Assembly (NCBI GenBank): GCA_051061015.1
Contig: JBPFEG010000026.1
Span: 35,687 to 99,686, forward strand
Direction of reading: 5' to 3'
Source: Methylomicrobium sp051061015
Lineage (GTDB): Bacteria; Pseudomonadota; Gammaproteobacteria; Methylococcales; Methylomonadaceae
Length of the DNA stretch: 64,000 nt
Translations under genes and position numbers: made by a program
Notes under the pieces: generated by a model
Database searches by the model: none
What the model saw: only the letters and a program-made list of their open reading frames with translations
Told to the model about the DNA's origin: nothing
In this document: positions 35,772 through 44,515 of the stretch, piece by piece
Numbering within the stretch: position 1 is the stretch's first letter
Layout: each line of letters opens with the position of its first letter

Positions 35772-37079
35772 ATGTCGGATGATTTGACGAGGCCGCTGGC
35801 CGATAGAATGCGGCCGCAAAGCCTGGACGAGTATGCGGGGCAGAAGCATATCCTGCAGCCGGGCAAGCCCCTCTATGAAAGCATCATGGCGGGGCGCCTG
35901 CATTCGATGATTTTCTGGGGGCCGCCCGGCGCGGGGAAAACCACGCTCGCGCGCCTGATAGCCCGCCATGCCGACGCCGAATTCGCACCGATATCGGCGG
36001 TGCTTGCCGGTGTGAAGGAAATCCGCGCGGCGGTCAGCGAGGCGCAGTTTCTGTTACAGCAAAAGCAGCGCCGTACCATTTTGTTCGTCGACGAGGTGCA
36101 TCGTTTTAACAAGGCACAACAGGATGCGTTTTTACCGCACGTCGAGGACGGGACGGTCTATTTCATCGGGGCGACGACCGAAAACCCCTCATTCGCGCTG
36201 AACAATGCATTATTGTCGCGGGCTCGCGTTTATGTGCTGAACCCTTTGACTCCCGAAGACTTATTGGCTGTTGCAGAGCGCGCCTTAACAGACCAGGAGC
36301 GCGGACTGGGGCGTTTTGCCATTGCAATGGATGCCGAGATCAAGCAGCAATTTGTACAGGCCGCCGATGGCGATGCCAGAAAACTGCTGAATCTGATTGA
36401 TTTAGCGGTCGAACTGGCATCCGCGAATGACGGGAAAACCATCGATGAAGCCTTGGCCCGGGAAGTATTGAGCGGTGGTGTCAGACGCTTCGATAAACAG
36501 GGCGACGAGTTTTACAACCAGATTTCCGCGCTGCACAAGTCGGTGCGCGGCAGTGCGCCCGATGCGGCGCTGTATTGGCTGTGCCGGATGATCGACGGCG
36601 GATGCGATCAGACCTATATTGCCCGCCGGATTGTCCGGATGGCGTCCGAGGATATCGGCAACGCCGACCCCAGAGGTCTGCAAATCGCCTTGGATGCCTG
36701 GCAGGCTCAGGAACGCCTGGGCAGTCCCGAGGGCGAGCTGGCGCTGGCACAAGCGGTCATTTATCTAGCCTGTGCGCCGAAAAGCAATGCGGTTTACCGA
36801 GCCTATAATGCCGCGATGCTGGATGCGAAACAAAGCGGCAGCCTCGGAGTGCCGGTACACCTGCGCAATGCCCCGACCAAACTGATGAAGGCGCTGGACT
36901 ACGGCAAGGCATACCGCTATGCGCATGATGAACCGGAAGCTTACGCAGCGGGCGAGAACTATTTTCCTGATGAACTTCGAGGGACTTCTTATTATCACCC
37001 GGTGAGCAGGGGGCTGGAAATTAAAATCGCCGAAAAGCTAAAACACTTGCAGGGGCTCGATAAACAATCCCGGCGTTGA
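35772..37079 (+). CDS. rarA: Replication-associated recombination protein A (MgsA family)
   Basis: This is a 435-residue AAA+ ATPase acting at stalled replication forks, related to clamp-loader subunits and to eukaryotic WRNIP1. Walker A GPPGAGKTT, Walker B LFVDEVHRFN, sensor 1 GATTENPSF and the C-terminal tetramerisation region (RGSAPDAALYWLCRM) are clear. It is downstream of lolA, as usual. Confidence 0.96.
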   Translation: MSDDLTRPLADRMRPQSLDEYAGQKHILQPGKPLYESIMAGRLHSMIFWGPPGAGKTTLARLIARHADAEFAPISAVLAGVKEIRAAVSEAQFLLQQKQRRTILFVDEVHRFNKAQQDAFLPHVEDGTVYFIGATTENPSFALNNALLSRARVYVLNPLTPEDLLAVAERALTDQERGLGRFAIAMDAEIKQQFVQAADGDARKLLNLIDLAVELASANDGKTIDEALAREVLSGGVRRFDKQGDEFYNQISALHKSVRGSAPDAALYWLCRMIDGGCDQTYIARRIVRMASEDIGNADPRGLQIALDAWQAQERLGSPEGELALAQAVIYLACAPKSNAVYRAYNAAMLDAKQSGSLGVPVHLRNAPTKLMKALDYGKAYRYAHDEPEAYAAGENYFPDELRGTSYYHPVSRGLEIKIAEKLKHLQGLDKQSRR

Positions 37080-37094
37080 CGGTCGAGAGATAAG

Positions 37095-39047
37095 TCACGC
37101 TTCGGTATAAGAGGAATAGCCGAGCCGTTTTTTTCTTGCATAATGCATACTGGCATCGGCATATGCAAGCAGCATGTCCGGACTTGAGCCATGGCGAGGA
37201 TACAGGGAAATACCCAGGGTCACATCCAGTTTGACCGATTTCATCCCGAAAGTAAGCGGTTCCTGCAGAATTCTAATGATCTTTTGCGCAACGCTTGCGG
37301 ACGCATTGCTATCGGTGTCGGGCAGCAACAAGGCAAATTCGCCGTCGCCGAGGCAGGCGGCGGTATCCGATTCGCGAAGCGTATCCACCAATTTTTTTGC
37401 GATGTGTTTGAGGGCATAATCACCCGCCGCATGTCCCATTTCATCGACGAGCAATCTGAATTTGTCTACATGCAGGTAAAGCACGGCGAACGGCATGCAC
37501 GTGCGGTTTGACAGAGGAATTGCCTGCTGTACGCGATCGGTAAATAACCGCCGGTTGGCGAGTCCGGTCAAGTCGTCGTGGAAGGACAACCAGATTAATC
37601 TTTCTTCTTCCAACTTGCGTTCGGTAATGTCGAAAGCCAGGCCATCGACGCCGATGCAGTTGCCGTACTCGTCGTATACCGGCGCATCCGCAATTTCCAG
37701 CCAGCGCCGCCTGTTTCCGGAATCGAAGAATTCCAGTTGATAGGGTGGGGCGGGTACTCCTTGGATGCAGGATTCCAGTATCGTATCGATTCTTCGGTTT
37801 GCGGGGTTAGTGGTCAGGTATTTACGGAAATGCACGCTGAAATTGTCAGGTTCGTAGCCGAGTACAAAAGTCACGGAGGGGCTCACATAGGTCATGCTGC
37901 CCTGCCTGTCGCGTTGATAGAAAAAGTAGTCCTTGTTCAGGTTTTCCACCAGATTGCGATATTTCCTCTCGCTGTTATTCAGGTCGGTGGTGCGTTTCAG
38001 GATCATCCGTTCGAAGTCGCTTTGCAATTGTTTGAGGCTTTGGCCTTGACCATCTTCGCTTCGGATGGCTGCCGCCCTAGTACCGCGATAACGCTTGAAG
38101 TGCCGGTATAAGAAGAAGCCAAGAGCAGCCAGCAAAGGCAACAGGTATTTGAGCCACCCCTGAAGCGTCCGGCCTTCACCCCACGCTACAACGGATGAAC
38201 TTAATCTGTTCGACGAATCGGGATTCATCTCCTCCAGTAGATTATCCGGCGGCATCCATTTTAAGTAAATTGCATTCATTTCTGACTCGCTCAGCGAATC
38301 CAGTCCTTTTTGCAGGATTTCAGTCAGGATGGGCCAATCCTTGCGAACGGCTATGCTTTCGTCGGCGGTATTGCGCTCGTAAAAACCGGCGAACAGCAGA
38401 TTGTCGAGATGATGTTTACGCTGTAAATACTGGGCGGTGCCGCTGAAAGTGATGCAGGCGTCCGCTTTCTTTCGTTCTACCGCCTGCAGGCAGGCCAACA
38501 CCGACGGCACGATGTAGGGTTTAATAGAAGGATTTTTTGTCGTGATTTGGTTAGAGAATTCAAAGCCATTGACTAATGCGACCGTTTTTTCGGCCAAATC
38601 GCTGCGATTATTAATGGCTGTGTCGTTTTTATGGGTCATGATGACCAATGACTTGGTCAGATAAGGATGAGTGAAATTGAACCGCTCGCGACGCTCGGGA
38701 CGGTCGACCATTGAGGCGATAACATCCGCACGCTGTTCTAATATTGACGAATCAATATTTTCAGGGGATGCCTTTGGATAAACCTCAAAAGCTATCCCAA
38801 GCTTTTTATTGAGTGCATCCATGATGTCTACAGCAATGCCGTTAAACCGGCCTTTTTTGTCAACAAAGCTGTAAGGAGGGAGCGAATTGTCAAAAGCCAA
38901 TCTGATTTTGGGGTGGGTCAGCAGCCACTCCTTTTCGCGCTGAGTCAACGCTGGCGCGGAGGAGCCATTAATAGTGACTGGAGGATCGGTTGGGGTGACC
39001 GCTCCTGCCTCGCTAACAAACAAAAGCAAGACAATGAAATAATACAT
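37095..39047 (-). CDS. Membrane sensor: periplasmic SBP domain, PAS and altered GGDEF domain
   Basis: The frame opens further upstream, but the ATG at 39047 puts a signal peptide (MYYFIVLLLFVSEAGA) at the N-terminus and gives about 650 residues; no strong ribosome site marks any start. A family 3 solute-binding domain (EKEWLLTHPKIRLAFD to KWMPPDNL) is followed by a membrane helix, a coiled coil, a PAS/PAC domain and a GGDEF-family domain. The signature motif reads GDGEF instead of GGDEF, while the I-site RxxD (RESD) five residues upstream is kept. It may be an inactive cyclase that still binds c-di-GMP. No EAL domain is present. Confidence 0.82.
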   Translation of the reverse strand: MYYFIVLLLFVSEAGAVTPTDPPVTINGSSAPALTQREKEWLLTHPKIRLAFDNSLPPYSFVDKKGRFNGIAVDIMDALNKKLGIAFEVYPKASPENIDSSILEQRADVIASMVDRPERRERFNFTHPYLTKSLVIMTHKNDTAINNRSDLAEKTVALVNGFEFSNQITTKNPSIKPYIVPSVLACLQAVERKKADACITFSGTAQYLQRKHHLDNLLFAGFYERNTADESIAVRKDWPILTEILQKGLDSLSESEMNAIYLKWMPPDNLLEEMNPDSSNRLSSSVVAWGEGRTLQGWLKYLLPLLAALGFFLYRHFKRYRGTRAAAIRSEDGQGQSLKQLQSDFERMILKRTTDLNNSERKYRNLVENLNKDYFFYQRDRQGSMTYVSPSVTFVLGYEPDNFSVHFRKYLTTNPANRRIDTILESCIQGVPAPPYQLEFFDSGNRRRWLEIADAPVYDEYGNCIGVDGLAFDITERKLEEERLIWLSFHDDLTGLANRRLFTDRVQQAIPLSNRTCMPFAVLYLHVDKFRLLVDEMGHAAGDYALKHIAKKLVDTLRESDTAACLGDGEFALLLPDTDSNASASVAQKIIRILQEPLTFGMKSVKLDVTLGISLYPRHGSSPDMLLAYADASMHYARKKRLGYSSYTEA

Positions 39048-39244
39048 TTTATGAATTGCTATGTTAAAAGGGACTGCGACACCGCGGATTGGATGAGTTA
39101 CGGTATGACTCGATGAGCGGTATCTCGCAAAGATCTCCATATTTAAAGCATAGCTCACACTGGAATGATGAGCCGATTCCTTAAAATTTGCCATTTGGCA
39201 TTGTACAAAAAGTCATATCCAACTTAAAGCTTAAGATTCTATTT

Positions 39245-40285
39245 TTAGCGATAAAAGTTAAGCAGATTTTTTTCCGCCATCTTTCGGTAGGATGCATTGT
39301 GCAGTTTTACCCACAGATTCATCACGAAATAACCGTAAGGCATTTTGGGGCCCCGGTCGGAAAAGGCGATTTCGTGATAATGGCTGGCGGCACTTTGATG
39401 ATGGCCGATATGATTGGACAGACCGATCAACGCATAATGAGACAGCCACGAAGTTGTAACCCAGCCGTAGGTTTTGCCGAAGCGGCCTTCGCCAAGTCCC
39501 CAATGCTGGAAATAATTGACGGCCTCCAGTATTCGAACGGCTGCAAAAGCCTGATAAAGAAACATCAGCGCAGCTAGCCCCCCGTAAAATCCTATGATCA
39601 CGCCCACTACAGAACATTCGATCACCAATCCCTGCAATACTTGGTTGTGCAGCAATTGGGTCTGCCAACCGTTCCGTTCGATACCTAGGCGCTCCAGTTC
39701 CGATCGCCAGGCATAGTTGAAATACCCTTTAGAGGTTCGGTGCCAGTAAGTGCGAAAACTTTCCCCAAACTTCGCCGTGGCAATATCGTCCGGCATGCCG
39801 AGATGGTGATGATGTCCGCGTCGATGCGCGATCACGAAATGGTCGTAACAGACACTGCACAGTAACAAATGCCCCAATAGCTGTTGGGGCTTTGAGTTGC
39901 GATGGATCAGTTCATGCGCGACGACGATACCCGATGTGCCTGAACTGGTGCCGACGAGAAATCTGACTAGGATCAGGTTGATCAAACTATTGCCCAGGTT
40001 GCCCGGCCCTTGCCAGGACAGTTTCGACACGAATTCGAGCATCAGCAGAATGTTTATGCATTGCAGGCAGGCCAGGCCATAGAGGATACCGTCGTAATAG
40101 AGCTCCGGCATCTTTTTGTCGGGATTTAGCTGTAGATCGGGCGACAGCCAGTCCAGCAGCAGCATCAGCCAGAAGGGCAATGTCCAGGCCAATGCCGTTT
40201 CCGGAGTATGGGGTCCGCCGAGCAAAAACAGGAAACTGCCGAGCGGCAATATAAAAGCCAGCAGATAACTGAAACGGCTAGACAT
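39245..40285 (-). CDS. AlkB-like membrane di-iron hydroxylase/desaturase
   Basis: The likely start at 40285 (MSSRFSYLLAFILP) overlaps the upstream gene by 8 bases and gives 346 residues. About six hydrophobic segments surround the histidine boxes of the membrane-bound di-iron family: HELIHR, HRRGHHHHLG, NYFQHWGL and the late HIGHHQSAASHYHE. The arrangement, including the NYxxHxGL box, is closer to alkane 1-monooxygenase and xylene monooxygenase than to acyl-CoA desaturases. It is the third gene of a coupled carbamoyltransferase cluster, so its substrate may be a cluster-specific lipid or metabolite and not an alkane. Confidence 0.82.
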   Translation of the reverse strand: MSSRFSYLLAFILPLGSFLFLLGGPHTPETALAWTLPFWLMLLLDWLSPDLQLNPDKKMPELYYDGILYGLACLQCINILLMLEFVSKLSWQGPGNLGNSLINLILVRFLVGTSSGTSGIVVAHELIHRNSKPQQLLGHLLLCSVCYDHFVIAHRRGHHHHLGMPDDIATAKFGESFRTYWHRTSKGYFNYAWRSELERLGIERNGWQTQLLHNQVLQGLVIECSVVGVIIGFYGGLAALMFLYQAFAAVRILEAVNYFQHWGLGEGRFGKTYGWVTTSWLSHYALIGLSNHIGHHQSAASHYHEIAFSDRGPKMPYGYFVMNLWVKLHNASYRKMAEKNLLNFYR

Positions 40286-42464
40286 TCTGGTCGGAGCGGT
40301 GAGTAAACAGGTGCCGGCCAGTATATTGGCTCTTGAATTGCCGGTATAAATAAAAAACAACCAGGGCAATTTTAAATACCCGGCCGGCTGTCGCCAGCGA
40401 GCAATAGCCGTGATAGATCCGGCGCCAGTGCGCCTCTTTTGCGTCCTCTCCATGGTTTGCGGCGATCTGGTCCAGATAATGCTGAATTGCATTTCTGGCA
40501 AGCGCTGCATGTCCTGAGGCGAGATTGTCGATCGAGATATGTACGTTCACGATCTTCGGATCGATGCCCCAAAATCGCAGTTCCTGTGCCAGGCGTAAAT
40601 AGATGCGGCCGAGGCCGCTCAATTCGATCGCCATGTTCAGTCCCAAAAGTTCGGGCAGAAAACTGGCCGGAAACTTTGAAATCGCCATCAGATATACCGG
40701 AATGTCGAACGCGCTATCGATAAAACCGGGATAGTCGCAGAAGGCCCGGTCGTGAATCGGCGGCAGAGTGATATGCAGACTGTCAAGCAACTGCCGGTAA
40801 ATGAGTGGATGATTCTGTGCCTCGATGCCGTTGCCGGTTTCGTCGTCGTATGTTTTGTACAAAGCCCTGCCAACGGCAGCATGCGAGGTAAATCTGAGCC
40901 GGCTCACCTGTTGCAGCCAGCAGCCGTCGGTCAAAATCGCCGGCGCCAGTTGTTCGATGCCCCAGACATAAGCCTGTCTGGATAAGCGGGGCGAGCCTTC
41001 CAGCGGTTCATAAGCCTTCGCTTCGCGTTGATAAAGCGTATCAATGTAAGTGGCGAAGGTCGGATGAGTATATTTTTTGAACGGCGAGCGGTTAAACCAT
41101 CGCGAGACGCGCAACACGCGTTCGACGACTCTGCGGGCCGCCGGTAAAACGTCCGGATAAAGGTCTGCATTGACCAGGTAATGATACAACTCGCGGTGGC
41201 TCTTGTGCGCGAAGGCGGGCGGATCGACTCCCCTTTTCTCCGGGAGCCAATTCGTTTCGGACAGAGGCGGGCTAGGGCAGGGTGGCGCTGATAAGCCTTT
41301 ATCCTCCTCATTCAGCCAGCGTTTCAGGCAGTTTTTGTCGCTTTCCGTCAATACGCCGAACATCGGTCCCTCGAATTCGAACAGCTTCAGCAGCGGACTG
41401 GCGGCGGGATTTTGACGGTCGACATAAGAAGACCGGTGCAACGCAGCGAGAAATTTTTGACTGTCGAAAGGCTGTTCGGCAAACCACTCATCCAGCGGGC
41501 GGCCTTCCAGCTTGACATCACGATGATGGCCAAACGCGATCGGTGCTTTATCCGTCAACATCCTGGCTGCCGACTGAAAGGCAGTTTCCGGCTCTGCTAA
41601 CCGAATTTGCAACCGGCGCTCGCACTGCTCGAAACAATCCCGGTAAAGATCAAAGCCGGCCGTGATGCGCCGCCAAAGCTCGGTCTTGAAGCTTTCAAAT
41701 TGCCCCAGATAATTCCGGATCGCATCGGTCACGACGGCCTTTGTCGAGGACAGCCGATTCCGTCTGTGCCGCAGATAAGGCTGCAATTTCGAATGCTCGG
41801 CTCCCGCAAATGCTTCGAGCAGACTCCGCGAATTACACCAGGCCAAAGTAAAGCCGAGAAGTTCCGGAAAATACCCGCGTGGAAATTGCGCGAGTGCCAA
41901 TTGCACTGCCGCGAAATCGAAAAATAACTCCTCGATCGTTTCTTGCTGGGGAAATGCGCTGCTGCTCAGATCGGGGATTTCCAAACCCGCCTCCAGCAGC
42001 AGCGCCTGAAACAGTTTATCCGGGGTATTTAATGCGCCGGATGAGGAATATACTGCCGACAAGGCGATCGCAACAGAAGTTTGATTGGTCGCGGTCTGTA
42101 AAATGTTCTGCAGCCAGCACGGCTCGGTCAAAATCACCGGTTGAACCTGACTCAGGCCGTCTCTGAATTGATCGAGCGTGAGCGCTGTGGGCAGAAGGGG
42201 GGATTCCTGTGTTTGCAAAGCCTGTAATATGCTCTCGTTATCCCAACTCAAAGGCAATGGGCAGGGTGCTGACAAAACCTTCCGGGACAAATGCAGTTCG
42301 ATAAAATGATAGGCAAGGGGATAAAGCGCGGGCTTTTCGCCGCTCTGCATCAGCGCATGAAACAGGTCTCTTCCGTTCTGCCGGTAATGTTGCGCCGCCC
42401 GGTAAGCCGTCTTCGAAAAGACCGGTTTTAGGTGCGGATTAAAAGGATTTGCGAACTCATTCAT
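40278..42464 (-). CDS. Tandem haem-oxygenase-like di-iron (HDO) protein, one repeat degenerate
   Basis: This 728-residue protein consists of two repeats of the iron-containing redox enzyme (Haem_oxygenas_2) type, about residues 1-290 and 420-700. Each has a PELLG helix and the pattern ending in an AI-x2-YL-x-Q helix. The C-terminal repeat keeps likely metal ligands: an E-x3-H (E548, H552), E614, and H642-x3-D646-x5-H652. At the aligned places the N-terminal repeat has C210 (for E614), L231, R235 and T241, and lacks the E-x3-H. HDO enzymes activate O2 for desaturation, N-oxygenation or C-C cleavage. The gene overlaps its neighbours by 8 bases on both sides. Ligand assignment is from motif alignment by eye. 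Confidence 0.75.
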   Translation of the reverse strand: MNEFANPFNPHLKPVFSKTAYRAAQHYRQNGRDLFHALMQSGEKPALYPLAYHFIELHLSRKVLSAPCPLPLSWDNESILQALQTQESPLLPTALTLDQFRDGLSQVQPVILTEPCWLQNILQTATNQTSVAIALSAVYSSSGALNTPDKLFQALLLEAGLEIPDLSSSAFPQQETIEELFFDFAAVQLALAQFPRGYFPELLGFTLAWCNSRSLLEAFAGAEHSKLQPYLRHRRNRLSSTKAVVTDAIRNYLGQFESFKTELWRRITAGFDLYRDCFEQCERRLQIRLAEPETAFQSAARMLTDKAPIAFGHHRDVKLEGRPLDEWFAEQPFDSQKFLAALHRSSYVDRQNPAASPLLKLFEFEGPMFGVLTESDKNCLKRWLNEEDKGLSAPPCPSPPLSETNWLPEKRGVDPPAFAHKSHRELYHYLVNADLYPDVLPAARRVVERVLRVSRWFNRSPFKKYTHPTFATYIDTLYQREAKAYEPLEGSPRLSRQAYVWGIEQLAPAILTDGCWLQQVSRLRFTSHAAVGRALYKTYDDETGNGIEAQNHPLIYRQLLDSLHITLPPIHDRAFCDYPGFIDSAFDIPVYLMAISKFPASFLPELLGLNMAIELSGLGRIYLRLAQELRFWGIDPKIVNVHISIDNLASGHAALARNAIQHYLDQIAANHGEDAKEAHWRRIYHGYCSLATAGRVFKIALVVFYLYRQFKSQYTGRHLFTHRSDQNV

Positions 42465-44208
42465 TGCGGGGTTTGCTGATCAGATAATCGTTCACGACCA
42501 GCACATCCAGCCCGGTCGTCAAAAACAACGCGATCGCATCCTCGAGTGAATGAGCCAATGGTTTTCCCATCACGTTGAAACTGGTATTCAGCAGTACAGG
42601 AATGCCGGTCTGTTGCCGGAAACAGTCGATCAGTCGATAAAAGCGCGTGTTCCATTCTTCTTTCACTGTTTGCAGCCGTCCGGTGCCGTCCACATGGCAA
42701 ACCGCGGCAATAAGCGGCCGCATCGCTTTGCGAATCTTCAGCGTTTTGTCCATATACGGCGATTCCTGATACTGTTCGAAATAATCGGTACCGAACTCAT
42801 GCAGAATGGACGGCGCAAACGGCCGAAAGGTTTCCCGGAACTTGATTTTTTCGTTGATCAGATCCTGTGTTTCGGCAACGCGAGGATCGGCCAGGATGGA
42901 TCGGTTGCCGAGCGCGCGCGGTCCGAATTCCGCGCGCCCCTGTAGCCAGCCGACCAATTGGCCCGCCGCGAGCCGACCGGCAGTCGCCTCGCAAATCGTA
43001 TCAGGCAGATGTTCGATGGTTAATGCGCGATTGAAGCGGAGAAGCCGGTTGATCGCTTCTTCGGCGATGAGAGAGCCGGTATAAGGCGTCTGTATTGTTT
43101 TCGGTCGGGGAGAGCTCGGGTTTGCAGCATGATGAGCCAGCCAGGCGGCGCCGAGCGCGCAGCCGTCATCGGCCGGAGCGGGCGGGATATAGACCTGTCT
43201 GAATGGCGTTTCCTGGGTGATCCGTCCGTTGTTCGAGGAGTTCAACGCGCAGCCGCCGGCCAGAACCAGATTATCGGTCTGGGTTACCTGATGCAAATGG
43301 GTCAGCAGCCGGTTTACTATCTCCGCAAAAAATGCTTGCCCAGTACAGGCCAGATCGGCCGCCCGTTCGATCGGATCCTGCCGATTATGCTTAAAGAGGT
43401 CCAGCCGATCGAACTGATCGAATATGGCTTTCCCCTTATGCCGGGCTTCAAAGCCGTCGAGCGTTATCGTCGATTGCAACAGTGCATAAAGCTCTTCATT
43501 GAGTCGCCCGTACGGCGCGAGTCCCATTACCTTCCATTCTTCGCCTTTCAGCCAGTCGAAACCGCACAGTTCGGTGATCTTCATATAATACAGGCCGAGG
43601 CTTGCGGTGCCGGGGCCCCGGGCTTCATACAGCGGTTCCAGCCTGCCTTCCCGGTAGCGGTAAAACGCCATCGCGCCGTGTTCGCCGAACGAGTCGATCA
43701 CCGCGCAGCCGGCTTCTTCGAACGGACTGCCGTAACTGGCGGCAGCGGCATGGGTCAGGTGGTGATCGTAGTTGGCAAAGGTAATTTTGCATTGTGGGTA
43801 GCGTTCCCGCAAAATACGGACCAGATTCAGGCCGGCGCTGCGGATGCTCTTGTTTTGGCAGGCCATCATGTGGTGCAATTGATAATTGCCGAGCGGCGAA
43901 CGCAGCCGCTTGATGCCTTCTTTCAGCAGGCCGGGCGCGGATAACAAACCCAAGCCGGATAGAATGGATTCATACAGCGGCCGTTGTTGGCGCCAGTTGC
44001 TGGCAATTGTGATTGCGCCGGGATCGGGACAATACGTTTCAAGTAAATCCGGCAGGCGGAACAATTGGTCGGGCTCGGCGTTCAACGCACGCTTGTTTTG
44101 CAGATAGCGTTCGGTCGCTTCGGCGAACAATACCTCTCCCTCGGCGTCGAGAATCGCCAGGGCCGAGTCGTGATAGGTGACTGAAAGTCCGAACGTATAA
44201 TGATTCAT
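42457..44208 (-). CDS. NodU/CmcH-family carbamoyltransferase
   Basis: The 583-residue enzyme should transfer a carbamoyl group from carbamoyl phosphate, via a carbamoyl-adenylate, to a hydroxyl group of its substrate. The N-terminal Kae1-like domain contains the metal/nucleotide motif HHLTHAAAASYGSPFEEA and the AGGCALNSSNNGRI loop; the C-terminal YrdC-like part has AEFGPRALGNRSILADPR. All key parts are present and the length is typical. It is the first gene of a three-gene cluster with a di-iron HDO protein and an AlkB-like enzyme. Relatives decorate nodulation factors, cephalosporins, novobiocin and other metabolites; the acceptor here is unknown. Confidence 0.9.
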   Translation of the reverse strand: MNHYTFGLSVTYHDSALAILDAEGEVLFAEATERYLQNKRALNAEPDQLFRLPDLLETYCPDPGAITIASNWRQQRPLYESILSGLGLLSAPGLLKEGIKRLRSPLGNYQLHHMMACQNKSIRSAGLNLVRILRERYPQCKITFANYDHHLTHAAAASYGSPFEEAGCAVIDSFGEHGAMAFYRYREGRLEPLYEARGPGTASLGLYYMKITELCGFDWLKGEEWKVMGLAPYGRLNEELYALLQSTITLDGFEARHKGKAIFDQFDRLDLFKHNRQDPIERAADLACTGQAFFAEIVNRLLTHLHQVTQTDNLVLAGGCALNSSNNGRITQETPFRQVYIPPAPADDGCALGAAWLAHHAANPSSPRPKTIQTPYTGSLIAEEAINRLLRFNRALTIEHLPDTICEATAGRLAAGQLVGWLQGRAEFGPRALGNRSILADPRVAETQDLINEKIKFRETFRPFAPSILHEFGTDYFEQYQESPYMDKTLKIRKAMRPLIAAVCHVDGTGRLQTVKEEWNTRFYRLIDCFRQQTGIPVLLNTSFNVMGKPLAHSLEDAIALFLTTGLDVLVVNDYLISKPRNE

Positions 44209-44515
44209 TCCGTATCCCGCTGCGTTAGGAAGTCGGCTTTTTCATCTTAACACTTTGGCGCGGAGGATGAATTAATTTTACAGCGGCCAAGAGGCAGGGC
44301 TTTACATATCAGGACGCCGGTCATTTTTTCCTGTTGTCATAAGGCCGTCGTATAAAATTTCAGGGGATTTATTAACAAGATGGCTATAATTTCGCAAAAA
44401 TTGGCACTTTTCGAGATAGGTCCTTCCTGAAGGGATTTCTCGCTTTATACCCCTCGTATGCATCCAGAAATATATAAATGGATTTTAAAACCTTACGCTA
44501 TTCCTAGCCTGAAAC
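44209..44515. promoter_or_regulatory. Divergent intergenic region of the carbamoyltransferase cluster
   Basis: The 307 bases between the carbamoyltransferase and the MaoC-like gene contain no gene. The half near the MaoC-like gene is AT-rich and should hold promoters for both directions. No operator or known regulatory RNA was recognised. Confidence 0.4.
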
